A DNA stretch of 64,000 nucleotides from Burkholderia guangdongensis (GCF_013403875.1 NZ_JACBNX010000021.1:1-64000), one strand, 5' to 3'; positions 33,337 to 42,968 are shown, counted from the stretch's first letter. A program made the numbers and translations. The notes: generated from the letters alone by a model not told the origin.

Positions 33337-34065
33337 CTATTCGTCCAGCTCCGGGTAATGCCGAAATATTCCCGATTCGTTGAACGGGATGCGCCGATCG
33401 GACGCCAGATAGCTCGCGATGGGCGGATGCCGAGCGACGTTGTCGTGCAGTTCGGTCAGCCCGGCATGCTTCGGCTCGATGCGAGCCATCGCGTTCGGGA
33501 ACGCGTAGCGCAGCCCCTCGATCAGCTGGAACATCGACAGATCCACGTAGCTCAGGCAATCGCTCGCCATATACCCGCTGTGGCAAGGGTTCTGCGCGAG
33601 CACCCTGCTGAAGTACCCCAGGAACTTGGGCAGCCGGTGCTCGACGAAATCCTTCGCACGCATCACAGCCGCCTCCGCCTGCTCTTCGTAATACAGACCG
33701 CCGGCGATCGGATGATGGGTGTCGTGGACCTCGACGACGAAGTCGGAAACCGTCAACTGAAGTTGATGCGCCCACAGCCGTCCGGCTTCGTCCCGGGGCG
33801 CCAGGTCGTGCTCGGCGCCCAGGAACAGCAGAATGTTCGCGGTTTGCCCGATGATCCGGCCGCCCGCCTTCAGGAACGGCGGCGCGAACGGCAGACATGG
33901 CTCCGACGCGCTTTCCATCACGCGCATCATCGCCGCCACGCCCATGCCTTTGCGCGACGACTGGCGCGCGACGTCCACGTACTCGGCTTCGGCCGCCTCG
34001 AGCGCGAGCCGCACGAATTCGCCGCGGCCCTGGATGTCGGGCCAGTAATAGAGCTCGTATCCCAT
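33337..34065 (-). CDS. Glutathione S-transferase
   Basis: A 242-residue cytosolic GST. The N-terminal thioredoxin-like domain has YELYYWPDIQGRGEFVRLAL, where the early Tyr is the likely glutathione-activating residue as in alpha/mu/pi/sigma-type enzymes. The Pro of LPFAPPFLKAGG and IIGQTANILLFLG form the glutathione site, and a helical C-terminal domain follows (LSYVDLSMFQLIEGLRYAFP). It is divergent from the MerR regulator at 34233 by about 170 bp, so it might be a MerR target. Its substrate is unknown. Confidence 0.88.
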   Translation of the reverse strand: MGYELYYWPDIQGRGEFVRLALEAAEAEYVDVARQSSRKGMGVAAMMRVMESASEPCLPFAPPFLKAGGRIIGQTANILLFLGAEHDLAPRDEAGRLWAHQLQLTVSDFVVEVHDTHHPIAGGLYYEEQAEAAVMRAKDFVEHRLPKFLGYFSRVLAQNPCHSGYMASDCLSYVDLSMFQLIEGLRYAFPNAMARIEPKHAGLTELHDNVARHPPIASYLASDRRIPFNESGIFRHYPELDE

Positions 34066-34232
34066 GCTGCCCTCCCGCTTCGGTTCGGATTTCCCACTCC
34101 GGAAGAATAGGAACGATTCACGAGACGCGCGAGCCGCGTGCGGCGCCGCCGCCCGGACAACCTGTACGTAAACGTTCGCGTTGTGGTATATTTCGGGCCA
34201 TTCCGATTCCGGTCTCGTGGCGCCGCGCCGAC

Positions 34233-34778
34233 ATGTCCTCCGAAGAATCTCCCCTCCTCACGATCCGTGACGCCGCCGAACGCCTGCAGGTGACGCCCCG
34301 CACGCTCAAGTACTACGAAGAGCTCGGCCTCGTCACGCCGACGCGCAGCGGGGGCCGCTACCGGCTCTACGGCGAGCAGGATCTCGAACGGTTCGCGCGC
34401 ATCCTGCGGCTGCGTTCGCTGGGCTTTTCGCTGCAGGGCATCATCGAGATGCTGAAGCGGCCGCTGGAGCCGGTCGGCGACGGGCGCAAAGGCTATTCGG
34501 TCGAATCACTGCGGCAGATCGGCGACGCGCTGGCCCAGCAGATCGACGCGCTGGACGCGCGCATCTCGGCCGTGCGCCGGGAGCTGAAGGAAGCCCGCGC
34601 GTTGCGGGACGAGCTCGGCGACGACCTCGATTACCTGCGGCGCCGCATCGCGGGCGAGAAGGTCGAGAACATGATCGATCAGCGCATCGCGGCGCGCAGG
34701 AAGCGGGAAAAGCCGCGCCGAGACGAAGGCAGCGAACGCAGCGAAGGTGACGAAGGCACCAAAGGCGCCGACGAATGA
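34233..34778 (+). CDS. MerR family transcriptional regulator
   Basis: A 181-residue regulator with a clear MerR winged helix (LTIRDAAERLQVTPRTLKYY then EELGLVTPTRSGGRYRLYGE), a dimerising coiled coil (about residues 95-150, ALAQQIDALDARISAVRREL) and a highly charged tail (RRDEGSERSEGDEGTKG). No Cys metal-sensing cluster is present, so an organic effector is more likely than a metal. Its stop overlaps the start of the MFS gene by 4 bp (ATGA), tying it to drug or solute efflux. The promoter region is shared with the divergent GST. Confidence 0.9.
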   Translation: MSSEESPLLTIRDAAERLQVTPRTLKYYEELGLVTPTRSGGRYRLYGEQDLERFARILRLRSLGFSLQGIIEMLKRPLEPVGDGRKGYSVESLRQIGDALAQQIDALDARISAVRRELKEARALRDELGDDLDYLRRRIAGEKVENMIDQRIAARRKREKPRRDEGSERSEGDEGTKGADE

Positions 34779-36331
34779 GCACGACGCCTTCCCGGCCGCC
34801 GGTGTTCGCCGCGGCGCGCTTCCGTGCGGATTTTTTCCCGTGGGCGATCGCGCTCGCGACGGGAATCGACTACTTCGACAACTCGATGTTCTCGTTCTTC
34901 ACGAGCTACATCGCGGGCGGCCTGAACGCATCGCCGGACGAGCTCGTCTGGTCGGCGACCGCGTACGCGGTCGCGTCGGTGCTCGGCATCCTGCAGCAGC
35001 AATGGTGGGTCGAGCGGATCGGCTATCGGCGCTACGTCAGCGGCTGCCTGCTGCTGTTCGCCGCGGGCGCGGTCGCGGCCGCGGCAAGCGAGACGTCGTT
35101 CGAACTGGCGCTCGCGCGCGGGATGCAGGGCTATTTCATCGGCCCGATGATGAGCGCGTCGCGCATTCTGCTGCAGATCAGCTTCACGCCGCAGCAACGC
35201 GCCGGCGCGACGCGCAAGTTCCTGTCGATGATCCTGCTCGGCAGCGCGCTCGCGCCGCTGATCGGCGGCTATCTGGTCGCGCATGCCGACTGGCGCGCGC
35301 TGTTCATGTGCAGCGCGGTCGGCGGCGTCGCGCTCGCGCTGATCGCGTTTCTCGCGGTGCCGTCGTCGGGCCGCGTGCAGCCGGAGAAGCGCGGCGACGC
35401 GCATCTGTGGCCCTACCTGATCTTCGCGTTCGCGCAGGGCGCGCTGCTGATCGTGATGCAGCAGGTGCGCTTCGAGCTGTTCAGCCGGTCGCCCGGGCTC
35501 GTGTTCCTGACCATCGCGGGCCTGCTGTCGCTCGGCTGGTTCGTCTGGCATCAATGGCACCATCCGAAGCCGCTGATGCGCCTGCACGCGTTGCGCGAAA
35601 AGACGTTCCAGTCCGGCATCCTGCTGTACATCATGTTCTATTACATGAGCAACGCGCTCGGCTACCTGAGCTCCCGCTTCCTCGAAGGCGGGCTCGGCTA
35701 TCCGGTCGAGAACGCGGGCCGGCTGGTCGGCCTCACGTCGCTCGCGTCGCTACTGATGGCGTTCGTCTACTTCCGCGTGTCGGCGCGCGTCACGCACAAG
35801 AAATGGATGATCGTGCCCGGCTTCATGCTGGCCGTGCTGATCTGCGTGTGGATGATCAGCATGCCGCCCGACGTCAGCACGCCGTGGCTCGTTGCGCCGC
35901 TCGTGCTGCGCGGCATGCTGCTGCTGTTCATCGCGCTGCCGGTCGCGAACGTCACGTTCCGGATCTTCGCGATCGAGGAGTTCCATCACGGCTATCGCTT
36001 CAAGAACATCGTGAAGCAGCTCACCTATTCGTTCTCGACCGCGACGATGATCATCCTCGAGCAGCACCGGCTCGCGCTCCATCAATCGCGCCTCGCGGAA
36101 TCGGTGAATCCGTACAACCCGGTGTTCCAGAACACGTTCGACACGCTGACGCGCGTGTTCGAGGGGCTCGGCCGCACCGCAGGCGAAGCACGTGGGCTCG
36201 CGCTCGTCGAAATCAGCCGCACGGTCGCGCGGCAGGCGAGCTTCCTGAGCGCGCTCGACGGCTACTATTTCGTGATCGGCATCGCGATATGCGGCGGGCT
36301 GTTCGCGATCTGGCAGAAGCAGATCGACTGA
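34775..36331 (+). CDS. MFS efflux transporter, 14-helix DHA2-like
   Basis: A 518-residue inner-membrane transporter with about 14 hydrophobic segments. DHA2/EmrB-like motifs include the acidic D in TGIDYFDNSMFSFFTSYIAG near the N-terminus, LARGMQGYFIGPMMSASRIL and LGSALAPLIGGYLVAHADWR. It starts inside the merR stop codon and is presumably controlled by that regulator. No membrane-fusion protein gene is adjacent, so export to the periplasm or an unlinked partner is implied. Substrate unknown. Confidence 0.86.
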   Translation: MSTTPSRPPVFAAARFRADFFPWAIALATGIDYFDNSMFSFFTSYIAGGLNASPDELVWSATAYAVASVLGILQQQWWVERIGYRRYVSGCLLLFAAGAVAAAASETSFELALARGMQGYFIGPMMSASRILLQISFTPQQRAGATRKFLSMILLGSALAPLIGGYLVAHADWRALFMCSAVGGVALALIAFLAVPSSGRVQPEKRGDAHLWPYLIFAFAQGALLIVMQQVRFELFSRSPGLVFLTIAGLLSLGWFVWHQWHHPKPLMRLHALREKTFQSGILLYIMFYYMSNALGYLSSRFLEGGLGYPVENAGRLVGLTSLASLLMAFVYFRVSARVTHKKWMIVPGFMLAVLICVWMISMPPDVSTPWLVAPLVLRGMLLLFIALPVANVTFRIFAIEEFHHGYRFKNIVKQLTYSFSTATMIILEQHRLALHQSRLAESVNPYNPVFQNTFDTLTRVFEGLGRTAGEARGLALVEISRTVARQASFLSALDGYYFVIGIAICGGLFAIWQKQID

Positions 36332-36423
36332 GTGCAGGGCCGCTCTTCGCTGCCATTCTTCGCGCCGTTCATCGCTGCCGGCCGGCGTTCGCGGCCCGGC
36401 GCCGCCGTCGCGCGGCGAGCGCC

Positions 36424-37365
36424 TCAGGTGCCGCTCAGCGCGCGCAACGTTTCTTCGTCGGCGGCAAGCGCCTTCGGAATCGATTGCTGTAGCGATTCGA
36501 CGCACGTCTTGATCTTCGCGTCGAGATACTGGCGCGACGCATAGATCGCATACGCGGACAGCCCTTGCAGCCGATGCTCGGGCAGCACGCGCACGAGCGC
36601 GCCGCTGCGCAACGCCGGCAGCGCGGCGGGCGTCGGCAGCGCGCCGATACCGAGATTCTCCTTGAGCGCGGCGGCCAGCGCTTCGGCCACGTTGACCTGA
36701 AACACGTTCACCGGAAATTCGAAAATCTCGCTGCCGTTCGGCCCGTCGAAGCGCCAGTGATCGCGCGGAAACACGGACGTGACGGTCTGCATGCACACGT
36801 GATTCGCGAGTTCCGGTACGCTGCTCGGCACACCGTGCTTGTCCAGATACGACGGCGACGCGCACAGCACGCTGTGCAGCGTGCCGAGCCGGTGCGAGAT
36901 CAGCGCGGAATCGGGCAGCGGGGTCGAGCTCAGCTGCAGCGACACGTCGTACCCTTCGTCGAGAAGATCCGGCACGTGCTGGGAGAGCGTCAACTCGACC
37001 GTCACCGCCGGATTGCTCTGCTGGTAGCGGGCAAGCGCCGGCGCCACGTACGTCTGGCCGAAGCTCGCCGTTGCATGCACGCGCAATCGCCCGGAAGGCC
37101 GCGCGTGCGCGTCGGCGGCTTCCGCCTCCGCTTCGCCGATATACGCGAAGATCTGCTCGCAGCGCCGCAGGTAGCGCTCGCCCGCTTCGGTCAGTGCGAT
37201 GCGGCGCGTCGTCCGGTTGATCAGGCGGGTGCGCAGATGCGCTTCCAGCGCGCCCACCGCGCGCGACACGTTCGCGGTCGTGACGTTCAGCCGCTCCGCG
37301 GCGCCGGTGAAACTGCCCTCCTCGGCGACGCGCATGAACACCCTCATCGTTTGTAGCGTATCCAA
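36424..37365 (-). CDS. LysR family transcriptional regulator
   Basis: A 313-residue LysR-type protein with the N-terminal helix-turn-helix (MRVFMRVAEEGSFTGAAERL followed by NVTTANVSRAVGALEAHLRT) and a periplasmic-binding-like effector domain (about residues 92-295). It belongs by eye to the large CrgA/DhcR-like group with the RINRTTRR-type segment (LINRTTRRIALTEAGERYL). It is convergent with the MFS gene and has no obvious divergent partner; the region 37366-37433 to its right is only 68 bp before the ProQ gene stop. Target unknown. Confidence 0.9.
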   Translation of the reverse strand: MDTLQTMRVFMRVAEEGSFTGAAERLNVTTANVSRAVGALEAHLRTRLINRTTRRIALTEAGERYLRRCEQIFAYIGEAEAEAADAHARPSGRLRVHATASFGQTYVAPALARYQQSNPAVTVELTLSQHVPDLLDEGYDVSLQLSSTPLPDSALISHRLGTLHSVLCASPSYLDKHGVPSSVPELANHVCMQTVTSVFPRDHWRFDGPNGSEIFEFPVNVFQVNVAEALAAALKENLGIGALPTPAALPALRSGALVRVLPEHRLQGLSAYAIYASRQYLDAKIKTCVESLQQSIPKALAADEETLRALSGT

Positions 37366-37433
37366 CGGTGTCTTCCTGATTCAGCGCGGCAGGCTGGACA
37401 ACGTCGGCCGCGCGCGGACGTCGCGTCGGACGC

Positions 37434-38336
37434 TCACTCGCTCTTTTCGGGTTGCGGTGTGTCCGATTGCTGCGGCTCCGGTTGCTGATGCTCCGACAAC
37501 TGCGACTCCGGTTGCTGCGCTTCAGGCTGCCGCACCTCAAGCTGCTGCGTCTCAGGCTGTTGCGCTTCCGGTTGCTGCACCTCAAGCTGCTGCGCCTCAG
37601 GCTGCTGCGCTTCGAGTTGCTGTGCTTCGGGTTGCTGCGCCTCAGACTTCTGCGCTTCCGGTTGCTGCGCCGGCGCTTGCGACGCCGCCTTCGCCGGACG
37701 GCGCGCCTTCAGCTGTCGCGCACGCGCCGCATCGGCCGCCGTCACCCGCCCCGCCTCGTTGCCCTGCAGATCGACGCGAACCGCGCCCTCGACGAGACAC
37801 GACCAGTAGCGATACCCGCGGCACCACGTCGCGATCGCCTCGCGCAGTTCGGCATCGTCGAGCCCGAGCGTCTGCGCTTGCGCGGCGAGATCGTCCCAGA
37901 TACCAACCTTGAGCGGCAGCTTCGGCGCCGGATTCTTCGGGAATGCCTGCGGGAACCGCTTCTGGAGCCTGGAGATCGCGAGCACGACGGGTTCGACGGG
38001 CGTCGACGGCTTGCCCTTTGCCTGCGCGTTCGGGCGAGCCTGCGCCTGCTTCGCGCCGCGCTCGTTCTTCACATTGCGTTCGTTCTGCCCGCCGCGTTCG
38101 CCCTTCGCATTGCGTTCGTTCTGCCCGCCGCGTTCACCCTTCGCGTTGCGCTCGTTCTGCGCACCGCGTTCGCCCTTCGCGTTGCGCTCGTTCTGCGCAC
38201 CGCGTTCGTCCTTCGCGTTGCGCTCGTTCTGCGCACCGCGTTCGCCCTTCGCGTTACGCTCGTTCTTCGCGTTACGCTCGCTCTTCGCCTTCGCTGCAAG
38301 TTGTTCACGCAGCTGGGCAAGTTGTTCAAAACCCAT
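37434..38336 (-). CDS. proQ: ProQ/FinO-family RNA chaperone with long repeat tails
   Basis: Probable RNA-binding protein acting on sRNA and mRNA. Of 300 residues, only about 110-200 form the ProQ/FinO domain: LAISRLQKRFPQAF, PLKVGIWDDLAAQA and WCRGYRYWSCLVEGAVRVDL. The N-terminal arm (about residues 20-95) consists of a 12-residue charged repeat rich in Asn-Glu-Arg-Asn-Ala-Lys, and the C-terminal tail (221-300) of 5-residue Gln-Gln-Pro-Glu-Ala units. The arms have opposite character: basic/acidic mixed versus acidic/glutamine-rich. The start at 38336 gives MGFEQLAQLREQLAAK, the usual N-terminal helix. The reading frame is open through both repeats. Symbol is by family; orthology to E. coli ProQ is not claimed. 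Confidence 0.83.
   Translation of the reverse strand: MGFEQLAQLREQLAAKAKSERNAKNERNAKGERGAQNERNAKDERGAQNERNAKGERGAQNERNAKGERGGQNERNAKGERGGQNERNVKNERGAKQAQARPNAQAKGKPSTPVEPVVLAISRLQKRFPQAFPKNPAPKLPLKVGIWDDLAAQAQTLGLDDAELREAIATWCRGYRYWSCLVEGAVRVDLQGNEAGRVTAADAARARQLKARRPAKAASQAPAQQPEAQKSEAQQPEAQQLEAQQPEAQQLEVQQPEAQQPETQQLEVRQPEAQQPESQLSEHQQPEPQQSDTPQPEKSE
37437..37676 (-). repeat. 15-bp-based degenerate repeat, C-terminal tail of the ProQ-like gene
   Basis: About sixteen 15-bp units encode variants of QQPEA, QQLEA and QQLEV (residues 221-300), some arranged as 30-bp doublets. The frame is kept throughout. Confidence 0.85.
38067..38246 (-). repeat. 36-bp tandem repeat, N-terminal arm of the ProQ-like gene
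   Basis: Five consecutive in-frame 36-bp units encode GERGAQNERNAK with few substitutions (residues 31-90); partial units flank them. Near identity at DNA level points to recent expansion by slippage or recombination. Confidence 0.9.
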
Positions 38337-38685
38337 AATTTCGATCCATCAGGAATATGACGCGCTTCAACGGCGATGCGCGGTTCGTCACGCGGCGGAA
38401 AGCGCGAGTCGACACCACGCACCGCGAATGAATTCGTCGCGCGATACCCGTCTCCCGGACGGACGCATGCGCAAAAGGCCAAATCTTGACACCGCCGCGC
38501 AGACCGCGTCAATCCTCGAAGCGGTTCCAGACGGCGCGCCGATCCGTCGAATTTCGGCGGCGATATGGCACCCAAAGCACGCGCGCATCCGCGCGGCGCA
38601 GGCGCCATCGTAACCGAAACGCATTCCGCCCCTCGGCCCAGCGGCTCGCGGACGGTCGCCGCGCAGCCAAACGAAGCCTGACGCG
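38337..38685. other. Intergenic gap between proQ and pyc, nothing identified
   Basis: This 349-bp stretch upstream of the ProQ-like gene holds no convincing gene; a 78-codon minus-strand frame looks like random GC-rich coding. The proQ promoter should be here but I cannot place it. The palindrome TGACGCGTCA (38679-38688) overlaps the pyc stop. Confidence 0.5.
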
Positions 38686-41600
38686 TCAAGCCGTTGCGTT
38701 GAATTCGATCAGCAGATCCTTCGCCGCGACGCGCTCGCCGACCTGCACGTGCACGGCCGCGATCTCGCCGTCGCGCTCCGCCGCGATGTGCGTTTCCATC
38801 TTCATTGCCTCGAGCGCGATCAGCGTCGTGCCGGCCGTGACCCGCTGCCCCGGCCGAACCGCGACCGTGACCACCGAGCCCGGCATCGGCGCCGCGACGT
38901 GCAGCGGATTCGTCGGATCCGCCTGCGGACGGCCGCGCCGAACCTCGCCCGCCTGCACCGCGCTGCGCGGCTCGATCAGCGCGGTGCGCGACTGCCCGTT
39001 CAGCTCGAACTGCACCTTGACCCGGCCGTCTTCGGCATCCGTGTGCTGCCCCTGCAGCGACACGAGCAGCGTCTTGCCCGGCGAGATCTCGATCGCCGCT
39101 TCTTCCTGCGGCTGCAATCCGTACAGGAACGCGGGCGTCGGCAGCACCGACGTGTCGCTGTAGTCGCGCACGTGCGCGTAATACTCGCCGGCCTGCTTCG
39201 GATACATCAGATACGACGCGAGCTGCCGGTCGTCGAGCGGATGCTGGCACGCGGCCGCGCCCTGCGCACGCGCGGCGTCGAGATCGACGTCCGGAATCCG
39301 GTCGCCGGGCCGGTAAGGCGCCGGTGGCTCGCTCCTGAGCACCTTTCTCGACAGCGCCGCCGGGAAGCCGTCCGGCGGAAAGCCCAGTTCGCCCTTGAAC
39401 AGCGACACGACCGATTCCGGGAACGCGATGTCCTTGCCCGGATCGCGGATGTCGTCGACGCTCAGATCGTTCGCGACCATCATCAGCGCCATGTCGCCGA
39501 CCACCTTCGACGTCGGCGTCACCTTCACGATGTCGCCGAACAGCCGGTTCACGTCCGCATACGCGCGCGACACTTCGGTCCAGCGATGATCGATGCCGAG
39601 CGAGCGCGCCTGCTCGCGCAGATTCGTGTACTGGCCGCCGGGCATCTCGTGACGATAGACGTCGGCGGTGCCGGCGCGGATCTCCGATTCGAACGGCGCG
39701 TAGTAGCGGCGCACGCCTTCCCAGTACATCGACGCCTCGTGCAGCGCGTCCGGATCGACGCCCGGATCGCGCTCGCTGCCCGCGAGCGCGGCCGCGATGC
39801 TCGACAGGTTCGGCTGCGCGGTGAGGCCGCTCATCGCGTCGAGCGCGCCGTCGACCGCATCGCAGCCCGCGTCGATCGCGGCCAGCACCGACGCCGCGGA
39901 GATGCCGCTCGTGTCGTGCGTGTGGAAATGCACGGGCAGCCCGGTTTCCTCCTTCAGCGCCCTCACGAGCGCCGCGGCCGCCCGCGGACGGCAGATGCCG
40001 GCCATGTCCTTGATGCCGAGCACATGCACGCCCGCGCGCTGCAGTTCGCGCGCGATGCCGACGTAATACTTGAGGTCGTACTTCGCGCGGGACGGGTCGA
40101 ACAGGTCGCCCGTGTAGCAGATCGCGCCCTCGCACAGCGCCCCGCTTTCGCGCACCGCGTCGATCGCCACGCGCATGTTGCTCACCCAGTTCAGCGAGTC
40201 GAACACGCGGAACAGATCGACGCCCGCGCTCGCGGCCTGCTTCACGAAGAAGCGCACGACGTTGTCCGCGTAGTTCGTATAGCCGACCGCGTTCGAGCCG
40301 CGCAGCAGCATCTGGAACAGAATGTTCGGCACGCGTTCGCGCAGCAGCGCGAGCCGCTCCCACGGATCTTCCTTCAGGAAGCGCAGCGCGACGTCGAAGG
40401 TCGCGCCGCCCCAGCATTCGAGCGAGAACAGTTGCGGCAGCTCGCGTGCATAGAACGGCGCGATCGGCAGCATGTCGGCGGTGCGCATGCGCGTCGCGAA
40501 CAGCGACTGATGCGCGTCGCGCATCGTCGTGTCGGTCAGCAGCACCTGCTTCTGGTCGAGCATCCATTGCGCGAATTTGTCGGACCCAAGCTCGCGCAGG
40601 CGATCGCGCGTGCCGGCGGGAATCGCCGACGACGTGTCGATCTTCGGCAGCACCGGCCTCGGCAGCGGCAACACCGGCAGCGTGCGGCCGTTCATCTCGG
40701 CATTGCCGTTGACGCTCAGTTCGCCGAGATAACGCAGCAGCTTCGTCGCGCGATCGCGGCGCTCCGTGAATTCGAACAGCGCCGGCGTCAGATCGATGAA
40801 GCGCGTCGTCACGTCGCCGGCGACGAACGCCGGATGATTGATCACGTTCTCGAGGAACTGCAGATTGCACGCGACGCCGCGAATGCGGAATTCGCGCAGC
40901 GCGCGGTCCATCCGGTGGATCGCCTCGGCCGCGGTCGGCGCCCACGCGGTCACCTTCACCAATAGCGAATCGTAGTACGGCGTGATCACCGCGCCACCGT
41001 ACGCGGTGCCGCCGTCGAGCCGCACGCCGAAGCCGGCCGCGCTCCGGTACGCGGTCAGGCGCCCGTAGTCGGGCAGGAAGTTGTTCTCGGGATCCTCGGT
41101 CGTGACCCGGCATTGCAGCGCATGGCCGCTCAGCGAAATCCCGTCCTGCGTCGGCACGCCGGCCGCGCGCGCGACGATCGCGCCGTCGCCGTCGATCGCA
41201 TCCTCGGTCAGCCCGATCCGGCCGCCTTCCGTGATGCGGATCTGCGCCTTCACGATGTCGATTCCGGTGACCATTTCGGTCACCGTGTGTTCGACCTGAA
41301 TGCGCGGATTCACTTCGATGAAATAGAACCGGCCGGTATCGGCATCCATCAGGAATTCGACCGTGCCCGCATGCGTGTAGCCGACCGCGCGCATCAGGCG
41401 CAGCGCGGATTCGGACAGCGCGGCCCGCGTCGCGCCGTCGAGGTACGGCGCCGGCGCGCGCTCGACCACCTTCTGGTTGCGGCGCTGCACCGTGCAGTCG
41501 CGCTCGTACAGATGCACGAGCGTGCCGTGCGTATCGCCGAGCACCTGCACCTCGACGTGGCGCGCATTGCGCACGAGTTTCTCGACGTACACCTCGTCGT

Positions 41601-42195
41601 TGCCGAACGCGGCGAGCGCCTCGCGTCGCGCGGCGGGCAGCGCGGTCTCGAGATCCTGGTCGCTTTCGAGCACCCGCATCCCGCGTCCGCCGCCGCCCCA
41701 GCTCGCCTTCAGCATCAGCGGATACCCGACGCCGTCGGCGAGGCGCCGGCACGCGTCGAGATCGTCCGGCAGCGGGTCCGTCGCGGGCATCACCGGCACG
41801 CCCGCGGCGATCGCCGCATGGCGCGCGGCGACCTTGTTGCCGAGCGTGCGCATCACGTCGGGCGGCGGGCCGATCCAGCGGATGCCGGCATCGATCACCG
41901 CCTGCGCGAAATCCGGGTTCTCCGACAGGAATCCGTAACCCGGATGGATTGCGTCGACTTTCGCTTGCCGCGCGACGCGCAGGATGTCGTCGATGTCCAG
42001 GTAGGCCGCGAGCGGCTTTTTCCCTTCGCCGATCAGATAGCTTTCGTCGGCCTTGAAGCGATGCAGCGCGAGGCGGTCTTCCTTCGAATAGACCGCCACC
42101 GTGCGGATGTTCATTTCGGCGGCGGCGCGCATCACGCGAATCGAGATTTCCGAACGGTTGGCGATCAGCAACGACTGGATGGGGGCGTCGGTCAT
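38686..42195 (-). CDS. pyc: Pyruvate carboxylase (single-chain)
   Basis: Biotin enzyme that carboxylates pyruvate to oxaloacetate with ATP and bicarbonate, for anaplerosis and gluconeogenesis. The 1169-residue chain has biotin carboxylase (about 1-455; KASWGGGGRGMRV, the ATP-grasp glycine loop, and FIEVNPRIQVEHTVTEMV), carboxyltransferase (about 535-815; DTTMRDAHQSLFATRMRT, and MGI-like HVLGIKDMAG), the PYC-OADA region (about 840-1040) and a biotinyl domain at the end with the biotin-accepting Lys in LEAMKMETHI. Full length and all key motifs are present. The 226-bp gap on its 5' side, towards the flavodoxin gene, shows no clear promoter. Confidence 0.96.
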   Translation of the reverse strand: MTDAPIQSLLIANRSEISIRVMRAAAEMNIRTVAVYSKEDRLALHRFKADESYLIGEGKKPLAAYLDIDDILRVARQAKVDAIHPGYGFLSENPDFAQAVIDAGIRWIGPPPDVMRTLGNKVAARHAAIAAGVPVMPATDPLPDDLDACRRLADGVGYPLMLKASWGGGGRGMRVLESDQDLETALPAARREALAAFGNDEVYVEKLVRNARHVEVQVLGDTHGTLVHLYERDCTVQRRNQKVVERAPAPYLDGATRAALSESALRLMRAVGYTHAGTVEFLMDADTGRFYFIEVNPRIQVEHTVTEMVTGIDIVKAQIRITEGGRIGLTEDAIDGDGAIVARAAGVPTQDGISLSGHALQCRVTTEDPENNFLPDYGRLTAYRSAAGFGVRLDGGTAYGGAVITPYYDSLLVKVTAWAPTAAEAIHRMDRALREFRIRGVACNLQFLENVINHPAFVAGDVTTRFIDLTPALFEFTERRDRATKLLRYLGELSVNGNAEMNGRTLPVLPLPRPVLPKIDTSSAIPAGTRDRLRELGSDKFAQWMLDQKQVLLTDTTMRDAHQSLFATRMRTADMLPIAPFYARELPQLFSLECWGGATFDVALRFLKEDPWERLALLRERVPNILFQMLLRGSNAVGYTNYADNVVRFFVKQAASAGVDLFRVFDSLNWVSNMRVAIDAVRESGALCEGAICYTGDLFDPSRAKYDLKYYVGIARELQRAGVHVLGIKDMAGICRPRAAAALVRALKEETGLPVHFHTHDTSGISAASVLAAIDAGCDAVDGALDAMSGLTAQPNLSSIAAALAGSERDPGVDPDALHEASMYWEGVRRYYAPFESEIRAGTADVYRHEMPGGQYTNLREQARSLGIDHRWTEVSRAYADVNRLFGDIVKVTPTSKVVGDMALMMVANDLSVDDIRDPGKDIAFPESVVSLFKGELGFPPDGFPAALSRKVLRSEPPAPYRPGDRIPDVDLDAARAQGAAACQHPLDDRQLASYLMYPKQAGEYYAHVRDYSDTSVLPTPAFLYGLQPQEEAAIEISPGKTLLVSLQGQHTDAEDGRVKVQFELNGQSRTALIEPRSAVQAGEVRRGRPQADPTNPLHVAAPMPGSVVTVAVRPGQRVTAGTTLIALEAMKMETHIAAERDGEIAAVHVQVGERVAAKDLLIEFNATA

Positions 42196-42421
42196 GGCGT
42201 GGAAGGCAGAATGTTGGGCTTCGGTCGTCCCTGCATGACGCGCATCCGGCGCACGCTTCGCGCAAGAGGCGGGCTGCGGGTGTTCCGTGGATCGGAAACG
42301 CGGGCGGCCGCCGATCGGCGCGCACGACGCTCCCCGCGCAGTGTCCCCGGGAACAAAAAATTGCGCAACACCGATTCGGCGGGGTGGCGGGTCAGTCCGC
42401 GACAGTCAGCGTCAGTCCGCG

Positions 42422-42913
42422 TCAGAACACGCCGAGCGCGAGCCCGGCCGCGAGCCCGGCGCCGAGTTCCGCGCAGCGCGCGAGATCGTCGGCATCGATC
42501 GTCTTCGGCGCGAGGATGCGCTCCGGCGTCTGCGCGTGCGTGCAGACGATCAGGCCCGGCGCGACGCCGTTCAGGCGCCAGCCGGTCGCGATACGATCGA
42601 TCTGGCGCAACGCGTTCTGGCCGTCGCTGCCCGCGCAGATCATCGCCGCGTACGGGCGGCCGTTCACGCGGTCGAGCGCCGCGTAGTAGCAGCGGTCGAA
42701 GAAGTCCTTCATCAGCCCGGACATCGCGGCCAGATTCTCCGGCGTCGCGAACAGGTAGCCGTCGGCGGCCAGCACGTCGTCCGGGCCGGTGTCGGTCGCG
42801 AGCTGGAGCCGCACCGACACGTCCGGCTGCGCGCGCGCCGCATCGGCGGCGGCCTCGGCCATCTGCCGGGTGCCGCCGGTCATCGTGTGATAGACGATCA
42901 GCAACGTCTTCAT
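42422..42913 (-). CDS. Flavodoxin-fold NAD(P)H-dependent reductase
   Basis: A 163-residue FMN-binding protein. The phosphate-binding loop YHTMTGGTRQMAEAAADAA is close to the flavodoxin T-x-T-G-x-T pattern, and DGYLFATPENLAAMSGLMKD and MICAGSDGQNALRQID fit the flavin-contacting loops of WrbA/flavodoxin-like proteins. The electron donor and substrate are unknown. It lies between pyc and the TetR gene in the same direction and need not be co-transcribed with either. Confidence 0.82.
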   Translation of the reverse strand: MKTLLIVYHTMTGGTRQMAEAAADAARAQPDVSVRLQLATDTGPDDVLAADGYLFATPENLAAMSGLMKDFFDRCYYAALDRVNGRPYAAMICAGSDGQNALRQIDRIATGWRLNGVAPGLIVCTHAQTPERILAPKTIDADDLARCAELGAGLAAGLALGVF

Positions 42914-42968
42914 CCGTGCATGCGCGCAATATTCATCTGCGGTTCACTGTATCACCATCGCGCCGTCG

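Noticed and set aside
37437..38246. Regular repeats that might suggest a CRISPR array
   Set aside because: The 36-bp and 15-bp units are contiguous with no unique spacers and keep one reading frame; they are protein-coding tandem repeats.
38388..38624. 78-codon minus-strand frame between proQ and pyc
   Set aside because: No Shine-Dalgarno, no recognisable pattern and random-looking Arg/Ala/Cys composition.
38069..42325. A 1418-codon minus-strand open frame overlapping pyc
   Set aside because: It is an alternative frame of the pyruvate carboxylase gene; the translation is Arg/Ala low-complexity with no domain, whereas the pyc frame is full length with all motifs.
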